Shown here piece by piece: positions 10,791 to 21,835 of a stretch of DNA of 64,000 nucleotides. The stretch is from Gnetum montanum (Eukaryota; Streptophyta; Gnetopsida; Gnetales; Gnetaceae), in contig MNCI01011109.1 in NCBI GenBank assembly GCA_015680685.1, positions 68,414 to 132,413 of the forward strand, read 5' to 3'. The translations under genes and the position numbers were made by a program. Below the pieces are notes generated by a model. The model did no database searches and had not been told where the DNA came from. It saw nothing but the letters and a program-made list of their open reading frames with translations. The stretch's first letter is position 1, and the number at the start of each line of letters is the position of its first letter.

Positions 10791-10796
10791 CTAACC

Positions 10797-11400
10797 TGAC
10801 ATAGATTAGGCGAGGCATAGGGCCAGGTGAACCTGCATTCATATCCTTCTATGTTATCATTTGCAACTTGGAAGGGAAACTCAACCACATTGTTTCTTTG
10901 TTTGGAGTGGTTTCAGCCTGTTCAAGTGTTTCAATTTGAATGGGGGCTTGGATTTTAGAGATTTCAATCTCTAAACCTTACTCCACTCCTATGTTGTTTA
11001 TGGCTTGGGGAGCCATTTCATCGTCGTGGATTACCACTTTCCCTCCTGCATAGGGTAAGTGGATTTCCTAGTGTATGGGTGAGGAAATGGCCCTCAGTTG
11101 GGCCAACCACAATCTCCCCAAGATTAGGTTGAACCCAGGCATTTCCTCCATCACGATGAACACTAGGCTTGTGAGGAACTCATCCCCTACCACAAAGTTG
11201 ATGTGGATGGTTCCCTTTACCATTACACGTGCTCCGTTCAATGATTTCAGGTAGGAGGTTTCCGTGGGCTTGATTTGATCAACCAAACCTAGTTTTTCCA
11301 CTATGGGAAATGGAATGACATTTGCAATTGCCCCATCATCAACGTGTACCCTTCAGATCTTGTACTGGCTAACTTGAATTGTGATGAACATGGGCGTTGT
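10797..11400 (-). pseudogene. Tat retropepsin-like protease and C-terminal tail
   Basis: Aspartic protease domain that would cut the Gag-Pol polyprotein. The active-site region reads HVDDGAIANVIPFPIVEKLGL near 11340-11290, where plant gypsy elements have D-[ST]-G-S-S-x-N. Here the triad is D-D-G-A, so activity is doubtful. The second hallmark GFNLILGRLWL lies near 11130. The frame then runs on for about 90 codons to 10797 with three stops (TAG, TAA, TAG) and reaches the possible splice donor. Gag lies immediately upstream. Confidence 0.75.
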
Positions 11401-11406
11401 TGTCAC

Positions 11407-13500
11407 CTAACCCTTTTCAAGGTCATCCTTAATGGACTCATCATGAAATGTTAACTGAGCTGGCCATGGTTCTTCAGCCGTAGAGTGAAGCATGATAGCA
11501 TGGATCACCTTCTCCTCTGCCAGCATGTTTTCGTCTACCAGGATGGACATTAGCATGCGAACCATGGTCTCGCGGTATGTAGTGGAAGTCATTACAAAGT
11601 CATACAGGCTCAAAGTTGTATTTTTCTATTTTAGAGCCTGTTTAACTTGCGTGAGGGCATTAAGGAGATCCTATGCACCATATTGTTGTTTATTACCTTT
11701 TTCCTCCTCCATTGTTGCGTTATCAGTTGCTGAAAATGAGGGGGCCATGGGCATTGAGGACAACGGGGTAGGCTTAGGAGGACCTAAGGTGACATGTTCC
11801 CTAGCCATCTTGTCCACCAAATGCTCTTCTCATTTTTTTCAACGGGGATGCTGTGGTGTCATTCTTGTTGCTTAGCTTTATATGGTAGAGGGGCATGAGT
11901 GTTTTGGCACCTTAATGATGAATGATGCTTGTGGTGTTGGCATGCGCGATGTAGCTTTGAGTGTAGGGGAGAAGGAGATGAAAACATGCTGGCAGACGAG
12001 GGGCATGTTTTCGTCTACCAGGATGAACACCTTAGGTGCTGATGTTGAGGGCTGACCGGTGTTACTTGAGCCAGATGTGGCATTAGCGGGTGTTGTGGCC
12101 ACCTTTTTATTGTTTCTATTGTTGGGTTTGGTCTTGTTAGCCACAACGGCCACCATGGTTGTTGCAGCCTTGCCCTTCTCTTTGTCCTTTTTGATGTATG
12201 CATTCTTGTATGTGACATAGGTAGGATCTTTGCTAGCTTCAGCCACGTCCTGGATGCTCTTGGTCTAAGCGAAGGCTTGACTGAGAGAGCATAGAGCTAG
12301 GTAGTAAAGCTTTGACTTAATAAAGTCATTTACTGCCCCCTTGAAGATGGCCAACAAGTGGGCCTTAGTAATGGGCTCACATACTCATTCAAGATGGTGC
12401 TCCACCATTGTATGAATCTTTGCATAGACTCCAATGATGCTCATCAACTGGTCTAGTGTGACCTTCGGCTTCAAGTTATACTTGAAACAAGTTACAAACT
12501 GACTCAGTAGTTGCTCCAAAGTTGAGATGGAGGCATGTGGGAGCATGCAGTACTAATCTAGAGCTTTTCCTCTCAGGTACATGGAAAATACGTACATGAT
12601 ATTATGTGGACATTTTTGCAACAATAGAGATTCAGATCTAAACGTTACCAAATATGCATTGGCATCACCCTCCCCATTGTATTTCGTAAATTGGGGAGTG
12701 GCACCCCAAGAGGCAACGTAAGCATGGGAACGACCGAGCTAATGGGGTTGTCATGGTAAAAGTCCATGACTTGTACCATGTTAGAACTAGTGGCTTTGAT
12801 GCATTTGATTTCCTTAGTGAGGGTCTGCATAAGTTAAAAAGCTTGATCTAGACCTGGGGACATTGTCGATGGTTGCAGGGCTACTTGAGCAGTCATCATA
12901 TGTGACACTGTTGGTGGCATTATAGGTGGAGTAGCCTAGCCCATGGAGGATGCCATTGAGGTTTCTCCTACAAATGGTGTTCTGGGGAACCTTGTGCTGG
13001 ATTGCACTACATGTACAAGCTGGTGTGCTTGGGGTTACATGTAGTATGATACTTGAGATGGTTGTGCAATGGGTAAGGAAATGGTTGGTGTCCACCACAC
13101 GGTTGAGACTGGGTTGGCCATTGGTGGTGGGATAGGTGTAGATGAAGGATCAAGGCTTACATGCAACTATGACATGGGTAGGGTGTGGATGTATGGTAAC
13201 GTAGCCATGACTAACATTGGGTATGATGTCGAGGCAGACTAAGAAGAAAAGGTGACTGGGAATGAAGTTGAAGGGCCCCGTTGCTAGTATGTAGAAGGTA
13301 CAAAATGGTTGCCCATGGCTGACACAAGTGTAGGTTTTGGTAGGGTCGTAGTAACCATGAAGGGAGCTGAGGCAAAGAGTGGGTTTGACCAAAAGATAGT
13401 GGTGGGAGGGATGACTGTAGCATAGGTCTGGCCACCACCTTCTGAGTGGGAGTCCAAGTCTTCCTGTCCATCCTGGAATGCTTCATCGTAATGAGACGTT
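11407..13500 (-). pseudogene. Tat-type gag polyprotein (decayed)
   Basis: Structural protein of the virus-like particle. Frame pieces read downward: a Pro/Thr/Ser-rich N-terminal part (about 13490-12850), a segment FYHDNPISSVVPMLTLPLG, then the Gag core. The core shows the family pattern of a Y-x-G-x-x-D start, CPHNIMYVFSMYLRGKALD near 12620-12560, and a LEQL..QFVTCFKYNLK helix. A basic, Asn/Thr-rich region (about 12250-12010, KKDKEKGKAATT) follows. The last part, 11613-11407, is open (MVRMLMSILVDENMLAEE). No zinc knuckle was seen. Several frameshifts and stops are present. The true start codon cannot be fixed. Confidence 0.65.
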
Positions 13501-14194
13501 GTGTCCCATTCCCTAGACTTACTAACTCACATCAATTGATCTAGGACCCATTGATATTGTTTAGTCAATGGGATAATGACGTTAGGGGTAGGGATGAATT
13601 CCCTCCCGTTCCAGTGGAGGCACTCAAACTTATATTTTTCTTCAAGTTCTTCACAGTCCAAGGGTAGATTCTCCTGGACTTTTGCACAAAGGAAGTCATA
13701 TCACTCTGCATCTTGCACTAAGCACTCTAGTGATAGGTGTCACAGTCTAAGGGATTGACATGGTGCTAGCACCAGGCTGAGCAGCTGCTTGGGGCCTATT
13801 GTGTTTTGGATCGAGTTGGGAAACTCTAGGTTTGAGGTGGTGGCAACAATGGTTGTAGGAATCATCTTTTGTCGTAAGGTGGAAACTGTAAAAGAGAGAA
13901 AATGGAACTAGGTATGCTGGGGAATTATGCCTGCTATGCTAAGCAGGAGTGTTATGCTAGAAGGTTTTCTACTTCCTATGAGGTGTAGGTAGTGTGGGGT
14001 AGTAAACAGAGTAAACGCAGTAAGGTAAGCAATTGGTTGAAGGTTTTCGTCCTGACAGGTCCCAAAGGAACTATCATTATGACTAGTCTGCACCACACGG
14101 TGTGTAGACAACCACAAGGGTGTCACGTATATGCTAGTAGGTGACGGGGTACAGATAGCATGCAGGATTACCTGTGATATGAGAAAAGGGCACC
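13500..14194. other. 5' leader of the Tat element, no gene recognised
   Basis: Between the gag N-terminus and the PBS-like site. Small frames exist on both strands but none shows family features or low stop density in a consistent frame. It is best read as the untranslated leader plus possibly the first part of gag. Confidence 0.4.
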
Positions 14195-14217
14195 AAAGAC
14201 CCTCCTTTTAGTGCCAA
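14189..14217 (-). promoter_or_regulatory. Primer-binding-site-like sequence with inverted repeat
   Basis: On the minus strand the LTR end (TCACTACA) is followed by ATTTT then TGGCACTAAAAGGAGGGTC. This starts with the TGG expected opposite the CCA end of a tRNA. The site is also half of an imperfect hairpin (plus strand GGCACCAAA ... TTTAGTGCC). A closely similar sequence, TGACACTAGAAGAAGGGTT, occupies the same place in the element at 62587-62609. The tRNA was not identified. Confidence 0.6.
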
Positions 14218-14782
14218 AAATTGTAGTGACCGAAAACGTTAATGGCTGGAACACCAAGAGGTCACCAGGCATACAGCCTAACCCCTGATCCGTGCGAGGG
14301 CCATGCTAGATGTAAACAGATGTGGGGTGCCTTAAACGGTCTAGTTGATTAGAAAGGAACTTAAGTAGTGTACAATAAGCTTTCATAAACATTGGTTTTA
14401 AGGTTGTTATATGCACGTCGAATGATAAGCGATGAACATGAATCGATTGAGAATAGTGCAAAACATGAAAATAACAAAACAAAATGGAATAGGTTTGGGT
14501 AAGAAAGTACACTACCCCAAGATTGGGGATATGATCTTTGCTTGAGTGAAGGAGGTGTACAACAGATAATAGTGGGGACAAGCACAGCTTGCAACGAAGC
14601 AGTATGGTCACAGCTCCTTGAACTACTATCAATAGCTTGCTAACAGGGTCCTTCTGCTTGTCAAGACTAATTGCCAAGAAGCCAAAATGCCAGAATGCCA
14701 AACACACTCAAAAGCCAACCATGCTACAAGTGTCAAAAGCCAACCTTCCAAAAGCCAACCTCTTGAAGGTTGCTCACTAGGG

Positions 14783-14790
14783 TATTTATA
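14783..14790 (-). promoter_or_regulatory. TATA box of the Tat LTR
   Basis: TATTTATA on the plus strand gives TATAAATA on the minus strand, within CCCTATAAATACCC. It is 570 bases upstream of the PBS-like site in the direction of gag transcription, a normal place for an LTR promoter. Confidence 0.65.
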
Positions 14791-15249
14791 GGGCCAAGAG
14801 TAAGAGAAAAAACATGGTTTGGATGCCACATGTCCTAGGTCCCACTAAGTGCAAATCTGATTATGTTGTGTTGTTGTGTAATGTTGGATGTAAATTCTAC
14901 CATGCTGTGACCATACCGTTCATGTTGCATGTGCTAAAGTCTAGTGAGCTACCATGTTTGTTACAAAAAAAAACTACCAACAATGAATGCAAAGTGGAGC
15001 CTATGCTCTAGGACTACATCTCCCCTACTCTTGCGAACAGGGTTAAACATAGGGACAACTTTGGGGATGGTTAGGGAGTGCAAAATAAGGCAAACTTGCT
15101 GATTTCTCCTGTTGGAGAGGTGCTAGAATGAGAGCAACCATTGCTAACAAGTTTTGTAGCTAATAAAGATGTCTTGAGGCTCCTACATGAGTCTTACACT
15201 ATTTATGTTGTCCACCATATTTGGCGTAGTGTAAACACCCACACACTAC

Positions 15250-16061
15250 ATTGTGCTACGTTGCATAGCATAGCCACCGGTCTTGGAAGAAATCTTGCCT
15301 ATAAGTAGAAAATACCTATCTAAGGCTTGGCTAGGCAAGTAACTGCAACCCTATCTTTCATGCTGAAAGGTCCTGGGACCTACTAAGTTCATCCTTTGGA
15401 CACTTTAGTGTTTTTCATCCTTGCTAGGCTATGCTATGCTGTGTAGCATAGCATAGCATAGCAAGTAATATGACATGCATCCTTGCATGATTTTACAATG
15501 CTTTGTCAAGAAACCTTGCTTGGAGCCTAAGGGCGAAGCGGGACAGTCAGTCTTAGAGGCTGAAGTGTGGCCAAGTGCAATCCTCTTACTAAAACCACTT
15601 GGAAGAGGGCCTTCGTATGTTTTGTCCTTGCTACACTATGCTACGTTGTGTAGCATAGCACAACATAGCACCCAGCTTGGCTTGGAACCTACCTTAATCT
15701 TGCAAACATTTTGTTGTGGGGTGTTAGTTATGTCCTGGTGTGTCAACAAAGCAATCCTGTTTGAAAATTGAAGCATGGGCAAATGTGCTTACTCCATTAG
15801 AGCCATCTGAGTAGGAGTATCATTAGAGTGTATCCCTACAATGTTGTGCTATGCTACGTAGTGTAGCACAATGTAGCACTTAAGTGAAGAGGACCTCTGA
15901 TGAAATTTATGACATTTTTGCTATGTCATGTTGCTCATGCATCAAGGATGAAGTGGGGCAGATATCTTGAAGGATTGAATTGTTGTTAATCTGAATTTTT
16001 TGGGTGCAATCAGTCTTCATAGGGCCTGCTACATTGTGTAGCATAGCGTAGCGTAGCAGGC
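15250..16061. repeat. Five spaced GCTATGCTA/TAGCATAGC hairpins
   Basis: Hairpin-forming modules lie at 15254-15270, 15421-15464, 15629-15670, 15842-15878 and 16024-16061, spaced about 170-210 bases. The best has 20-base arms with one mismatch around a GTGT loop (15421-15440 against 15445-15464). The last has perfect 9-base arms GCCTGCTAC/GTAGCAGGC. All are built from CTATGCTA, CTACGCTA or CTACACTA. Sequence between modules is not obviously repeated. Confidence 0.8.
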
Positions 16062-16379
16062 TCTTGTAGTTAGAAAACTTGCTGAATTATTTTGTTCATC
16101 CTGAACACTTTCAGTAGCTCCTAACCTGGTCCCTAGGTAGACCATCAACTAGGCCAAGCATCAAGTTGGGCAAGCTAGAGGGTGTAGCAGGCCTATCAAC
16201 CCATGTGATAGAAAACTTGCTAGACTGTACAGTCTACCCCTAGTGCCTCTTTAATGAAAACTGGCCTTATGGTTGGGTGCCATGTTGACTATGCTGTGGA
16301 GGGTGTTGTCTACACAATCTAGCATGACACCAGACTTGCGGGAACCCTTGTCCACATTTCGGGACTACTGAATCATGAG

Positions 16380-17380
16380 TCCCAAAATTTATGGTGTTTC
16401 ACAACTATAGTATTGTTCTTAACATGGATCCTATGACTGTTATTTTTAATAGTAAAGCTCTATAGTTTCTTTTTCAAAATCATCTATAGTAGCTATCATT
16501 TACAAATGCTACAATTCATGGAGATCATAGCAATGCCTATGAGTATGTCTAAGGACAAGGATGACCATAGATCATAAAGAGTATAAATCTACAATCGATA
16601 AGTACATCGGATAGAAGATGATTTTACAAATGGGAATCAATGTGATGCTAACAAGAATAAGAAGTTCAAGAAGATTTAGAAATACAATCTATTCATTCTT
16701 TTGTGGTATAATAATTCTTCCAATTATTTCATTTTAAATTTATGAAATCTCTACATTGTACACATGTAATTTTTATGTTGCTAAATATTTTCATTATTTT
16801 TTATACCTATATTGCCTGCTTATGTAGGCTATAGCTATTTTTGATATACTTGCATTAATAGGAAATTCTTCCTCTAAAATGGTCTTTTGTATTAATCATA
16901 ATAATATAAATCATTGTCAAGAATTTTATATTTTCATTATCTACCACTATTCAAGTTATTTATTTTGATATAAAATTTTATTCACATTCCATACTATGAT
17001 TACCTCTTACAACATACCAAAAATGCGTCCAAACCTATTATTTAGTATACATATGTGCTAGAAATTATAAAAGTAGAAGAATAATTATAATAAGATCATC
17101 AGCAGACATAATATTATGAGAGTAACTATTGAAGAAGGTAACAACAATGCAAGGAATAGTCATTTGATCAGATGCATATACCTTCTGATGGTACTATAAC
17201 AATAGTGTAGGTACATTCTTTAGAAGCACTCTACTCTTTCCCAAACCTACAAAAGACACCTACATAAATTACTTAGATGATTTAGAATTTTAATACTGCA
17301 ATAATAAAATCTATTAATCTCCAATTTTACATTTTATATAATGAAATATATCTTGGTGCATTACTAGATTCAGTATGAAT
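16380..17380. other. AT-rich stretch, no gene recognised
   Basis: Composition drops to strongly AT-rich here. Small frames show nothing recognisable. The last few hundred bases may belong to the decayed Helitron protein that becomes legible at 17380. Confidence 0.4.
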
Positions 17381-17880
17381 TAGAGGCTTGAAATGTAACA
17401 CATGTTAAAAAGAAAAGGAAACTAATATTATTGATAATTTTGGTTAAGAGATAAAGTGATTTTTTATAGAAAATAACATTTATCTAGGATCCAAATTACC
17501 TATTTTGGCTAATTTAACTAAGGTTAAAGAAATTTTAATTGAAAGAATAAATCCCATATTACAAGTTACACATGGAGTGGATGGATAGTTCAACTATAAC
17601 AATTACATAATTAACTTTCCTTACAATGTCACAGAGGTTGCTAAGAGACTTCCTTTTGAAATTAAAGATATTTCTTTCTTGATTATAAGATGATTGAATT
17701 AAGTATAACTTCATAATTAACAAAGGAAAAATTTACAATGCTTTACTATGATAAAGAAAAATGATCCATACTATCATAATATTGACATTGATATGTATGC
17801 ATTGGATGATGTTGATGGTATTGGTGAGTTGAGAATCTTATGTAACATTTCTTATATCACCTTGTCAAAAAAAATAAGAA
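17380..17880 (+). pseudogene. Helitron helicase-like protein fragment (DUF6570-type region)
   Basis: Plus-strand translation gives FFIENNIYLGSKLPILANLT, then KVKEILIERINPILQV, YIINFPYNVTEVAKRLPFEI, and later NDPYYHNIDIDMYALDDV. This matches the order seen N-terminal to the helicase in plant Helitron Rep/Hel proteins. There the pattern is FS.eNNM.PG...L..LT.vEEmLIa, NFPQDV..i...LP, and a segment ending NNPYY.DI.iDe..L..LP. Only this segment remains; neither the Rep HUH motif nor helicase motifs are visible nearby. Several stops interrupt it. Confidence 0.75.
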
Positions 17881-18258
17881 ATGAGATTATATTTTCAATA
17901 TTTTCTACTTCAAATTGAAGAAGAAAACATTATCAAACATACAGTGTTAGTTGTACAATGTCTTAGCATTGTAAGAAGGATAATCAAATTGATAAAACCA
18001 TGATTACATAAAACATTATTATAAGATTCAAATGTTACATAGTGGGCTTTCATGTTTGATTCTCCTATTACTAAGTTTAACATGATAAGGTTATTTGTGA
18101 TGACATTTTCAAGCAATTTTTCCAAATAAAAATTTTATTTCCTTAATTGAAAAACTTAAGATATTAAATTGTATTAAAATGTAAAACACTTGCTTCATTA
18201 GAATGATGGTATAAGTGTTTAAAGTAAACATTATTTCTTAATTTTTAATTGTTATTAT

Positions 18259-19119
18259 TGTTGAGCAATGAACTAACCCTACACTTAATCATATAAATCA
18301 TAAATATTCACATATGATTTAGTCAAATTTCATGAATGTAGACTAGTTGGATACCTTAGATAGTCAAGTGTTAAGATGTTGATCATTGTCTTTCCAATCA
18401 CACTTGTGTGGGCTCAAGTTGTATGTTAAGATTGACTAAAGCATATGGTTGAATTTATTATTAATAATATAAAAATATAAATTTAATTATCCAAAGTGCA
18501 AAAAATAAATTTAATATAGCCTAAGCATAGGATATCGATTCTTGACTTTACATACATATCCTAAACATATGCTAATGCTACACCTAGTGTTTCACTGCTA
18601 AGAGTACCAAGTGATTTATTTTTGGGATTACCAAGTCTTAGTACATTAATGCTTGACATTAGTTGTACTCATGAAAATTTAGTAAGTGTGATGAAATAGA
18701 CTATTTACCTAATTTCATGAAACATAAAGGAACAAGCAAAGTAAATTACTAGAAAGTAAATTAAAGTGCTAGGATAAGTGCTTCAATGAATAAAATAATT
18801 CTTGATTTCATTTCTATCATACAAGTATATTAAGGTATAATAGGCACTTAAATGAAACTCCATTTAATTTATTCAATTCATGCTATAGGCACTTGATGGA
18901 AAAATTCTAACTTTCATAGAAGAAAACTATGAGAGTTGGCTAGTTATTTGATCAAATTGTGTGATAAATGTGGTGGGTACATACATTTATATAGGCACTT
19001 ATGAGGCTTGCATCAACACTAATTTGTTAGAAAAGCTAGAACTATGTCAATGCTAATGCATTGATGCAACTACATTAACATTGATGTGTCAATGTAACTA
19101 ACTAAAATGGTGTTTATCA
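18259..19119 (-). mobile_element. Decayed LTR of the GGGATTACCAAG family (minus orientation)
   Basis: Starts TGTTGAGC and ends TTATCA. Internal order matches the LTRs at 50760-51604 and 53857-54790: AATTTCATGAATG near the start, the GGGATTACCAAG block near 18634, and a reverse-strand TATA-like ATTTATATAGG near 18985. Divergence is high, so it is an old copy. Whether it is a solo LTR or part of an element cannot be told. Confidence 0.55.
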
Positions 19120-20350
19120 TATCCTTACAATTGAATAAAAACTTTTTCTTGAGTTAAAAATATTGGATTTAGGTTGTTTATAAAATTGGAAAAGTATGAG
19201 GCTAATAGACTAACAACTAAAAGAATCAATTATTGTATTACAAAAATTCATTCAAGTGATTATAACACTTAATAAAAATTGGATACATTGAAAAAATTGG
19301 CTGAAAGTGATATGTAAAAATTATTCCAAGGCATATGCCTCAAGTAGTTCTAGGTAGGTGGTAACTCCTTATTCCTTGGCATTAGATGTGGCTACCCTAT
19401 TACTATTTTTGATAACTGAAATGAAAACAAAGGTATTTTTATCTTCTCATCTTTATTTCTAGGATCATTGATTGATTGGTTGACATTGCTAGAGCTGTTT
19501 ATATTAGCATATCCCAAGGACAAGGAAAATTAGGAAACATATCTTTAGTATTGATGAACCAAGGAGCAAATTGTTTGCATTCCAAACAAAAGATCCTAAT
19601 TGTGTTTTCCATCTCTTAGTGGTATTTCATTCTCTTATGCTTATTCTCTATGATTAATTACTAATCTTTGAATTTATCTTTAAGAACCTTAAGCACCACA
19701 TTGACAATTTTAAACTTTTACTTTATCTATTTATGAAGATTAAACTCACCTTTGTATAACAAGTACAAGCTGACCACTTGCTTCTCTAACTTTGACTAAG
19801 GGCTTTGAGCAGTGATCATTATTAGATTTGTATATCAAAGAATAATGGGTTTCATGTTTTTCATCATCTCTTTAATCTACAACTCCTTCATGCATATTTT
19901 TTCTTGATTATAAGAATTCCTTTCATCAAATATGGACTATCATGCATCACCTTATTATTGGAGTTGTTAGATGGCATCATTCATTTTGGTCTTTGTAAGT
20001 TAGATATCCTTTTTGCTTATTTCTTTTAGCATGCTGACTTGGTCCCTATAGTAATCTTTGACCTTTTCATATTTTAGTGCTTCATTCCCCTAGGTGATGT
20101 TTTAAACAGCCAACTTCTACCTTATTTCATGTATCTTCTTTGTTGATAGATTTCTATTTTTAGTGATTAATCTCCTCACATTCTACTTATTTCGACTAAT
20201 TACTCTTATTAGTGCTTATGGTAGCTTTATAACTACTCTTTTTACTTCTCTACCTTATGAGATCTTTTGATCTCCTTAGTCAATTTTATATTCTCATGGT
20301 GCACTTAGATAAGATGATTGTTATTGCTATGTTACATTGCATTTCGTAAG
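19120..20350 (-). pseudogene. Possible decayed coiled-coil ORF
   Basis: Minus-strand translation between about 20340 and 19600 gives stretches rich in Lys, Glu, Gln and Leu such as KLTKEIKRSHKVEK and KYEKVKDYYRDQVSMLKEIS. Most stops fall where Gln would suit a coiled coil. No family is recognised. Two frames compete over part of the region, so this is a tentative call. It resembles in style, but was not shown to match, the coiled-coil ORF at 26000-28120. Confidence 0.3.
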
Positions 20351-20351
20351 N

Positions 20352-20510
20352 GTCAGCTTGTACTTGTTATACAAAGGTGAGTTTAATCTTCATAAATAGA
20401 TAAAGTAAAAGTTTAAAATTGTCAATGTGGTGCTTAAGGTTCTTAAAGATAAATTCAAAGATTAGTAATTAATCATAGAGAATAAGCATAAGAGAATGAA
20501 ATACCACTAA
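20352..20510. repeat. 159-base inverted duplicate of 19616-19774 bounded by single Ns
   Basis: By eye, 20352-20510 is the exact reverse complement of 19616-19774 (both 159 bases). It is framed by an N at 20351 and another at 20511. This looks like an assembly or gap-filling product. Confidence 0.9.
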
Positions 20511-20511
20511 N

Positions 20512-21540
20512 TTAGTTTACCACCATCTTAATGATTATCTCTTAAGCTTTTTATATTATAATGATCTTTGTTAGATCTTTTCCTTTCTCTAGTAATAATA
20601 TGAAGACTAAACATTGTGCAAAATTTCTATCACTTACATTGTAGGTAGGAATACTACAACTTTACTAGTATTAGAATTAGTAAACAACAATGACTTAATT
20701 TACTTGTGTTGGGAATAGATTTGTAAGATCATCCTATGGCTAGCTCATGATACTTATGATATCATTTAAGTCACTCATGGTTGAGTGATAATATGAAGGT
20801 TTAATACTAGGTTATTGTTGTTTCTCTCTCAACTATCTTATGTATTCATCTGTATCTATGATATTCTTTGCTAGTAGTAGTGCAAGTGCTTCTTTCTTTT
20901 GAAGTTACGAAGATGGATTCTCCTTCATTATTTTTTACCATGATATTATTGGTACCTTATAGAGCATGTCCTTAGTGTAGCAAGGGACTCCTCCTCTTCT
21001 ACAAAGTTTTTTGATCTAACATAAGAAGGGGAGTGTCTTCCTATCCTTTTCATTCCCCTTAAGTCATATTTGAATTCTTAGGAAGATCAACTAAGGCATG
21101 TTAATGAGAAACTTCCCACTAAGAGCCATGCACACCCTAATAAACAAGGACATAATCCTACTAGGTCATATCATTATATTGAGGTTGCATGTCACTATCT
21201 TAAAATATATCCTTTCTACCTTTGTGAGGGTGTTATACTCTTTACAATCAATGTTGTAACATCATTGGATCCACTCTCTTTTACATTTAGCATCAAACTA
21301 AGTGAACATCTCTATAAGCTTTGGTCTAAAGGCCTCTACAGTGGCCTCCACCAAGTGGGAAATGATAATGTTCTTAATCTTAATAGTAGTGTTAACTTAA
21401 CAATTATTTCAAAATAGGTACATCTTGCTAGGGTAGCATTCATAATTGGTGGAAATTATGGGATAAAAGTGGAGAATTCTACAACTATTTTCTAATATCC
21501 TATGTGCAAAATTCAAGAATGACCCAAATTTTGGTTCTTG
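20512..21540. other. AT-rich stretch, no gene recognised
   Basis: No recognisable protein on either strand. Probably decayed LTR or untranslated retroelement sequence belonging to the LTR whose promoter lies at 21767. Confidence 0.35.
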
Positions 21541-21835
21541 AAAAATTTATTTCTAGATCTTCTTACTTTGAATCTTTTCTAGATAAGCCTCTATGAGAGT
21601 AACCTCTAGGCTTAGCCTTATTCTAGGCATTTTTTCTTGTCTAGATTGACCTATCTTAGTACTAGGAATTTGGTGTCCAAAGTCCACTTTTGGTTCATCC
21701 TGGAGAGATCTAGTTGCATGTAGTGCCACCTCTATCTATCTATGAAATGAGGGGAGTGCCAACTCTTATTTATAGATATGGTGGCGGACCGCGATATCGC
21801 GTACGCGATATTGCATGAGATGCGATATCGCGGCT
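21540..21835 (-). mobile_element. Promoter end of a minus-oriented LTR with CGATATCGCG palindromes
   Basis: A minus-strand TATA box (plus TATTTATA, 21767-21774) is followed on its upstream side by the perfect 12-base palindrome CGCGATATCGCG at 21790-21801. GCGATATT and a second GCGATATCGCG at 21822-21832 come next. The same layout (TATTTATA then CGATATCGCG) occurs in the LTR at 50672-50740, so this is the same LTR family. Its U5 end was not located. Confidence 0.55.

Larger units (their letters stand above)
4581..10795 (-). other. Putative 6.2 kb intron between protease and RT of the Tat element
   Basis: On the minus strand the protease frame reads to GTCAG then GTTAGG at 10800-10790, a usable donor. 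The acceptor is a T-rich tract ending TTGTAATAG at 4581. Donor and acceptor phases agree (AG|G gives Arg), so splicing would restore one frame from protease to RT. Ogre elements of the same lineage are known to splice out a much shorter intron at this place. The interval holds tandem arrays B and C and an antisense multi-exon gene. The splice sites are my reading, not tested; a large insertion between protease and RT is the alternative. Confidence 0.45.
14222..16380 (-). mobile_element. 5' LTR region of the Tat element
   Basis: The U5 end is TGTAGTGACC at 14222 (minus strand ...GGTCACTACA), next to the PBS-like site. A TATA box on the minus strand at 14783-14790 would start transcription near 14755 toward gag. 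The far end is uncertain. CACTACA at 15244-15250 is a perfect partner for TGTAGTG and would give a 1029-base LTR, but it also belongs to a local hairpin. GC content falls sharply only near 16380, which would give about 2.2 kb. The second LTR was not found in the window, so neither length can be confirmed here. Confidence 0.6.

Noticed and set aside
13576-13758. Small plus-strand frames around 12950-13760
   Set aside because: They overlap the minus-strand gag and leader and show no family features.
15244-15250. CACTACA as definite far end of the Tat LTR
   Set aside because: It pairs with TGTAGTG at 14222 but also forms a local hairpin of the same motif family, so I left the boundary open.
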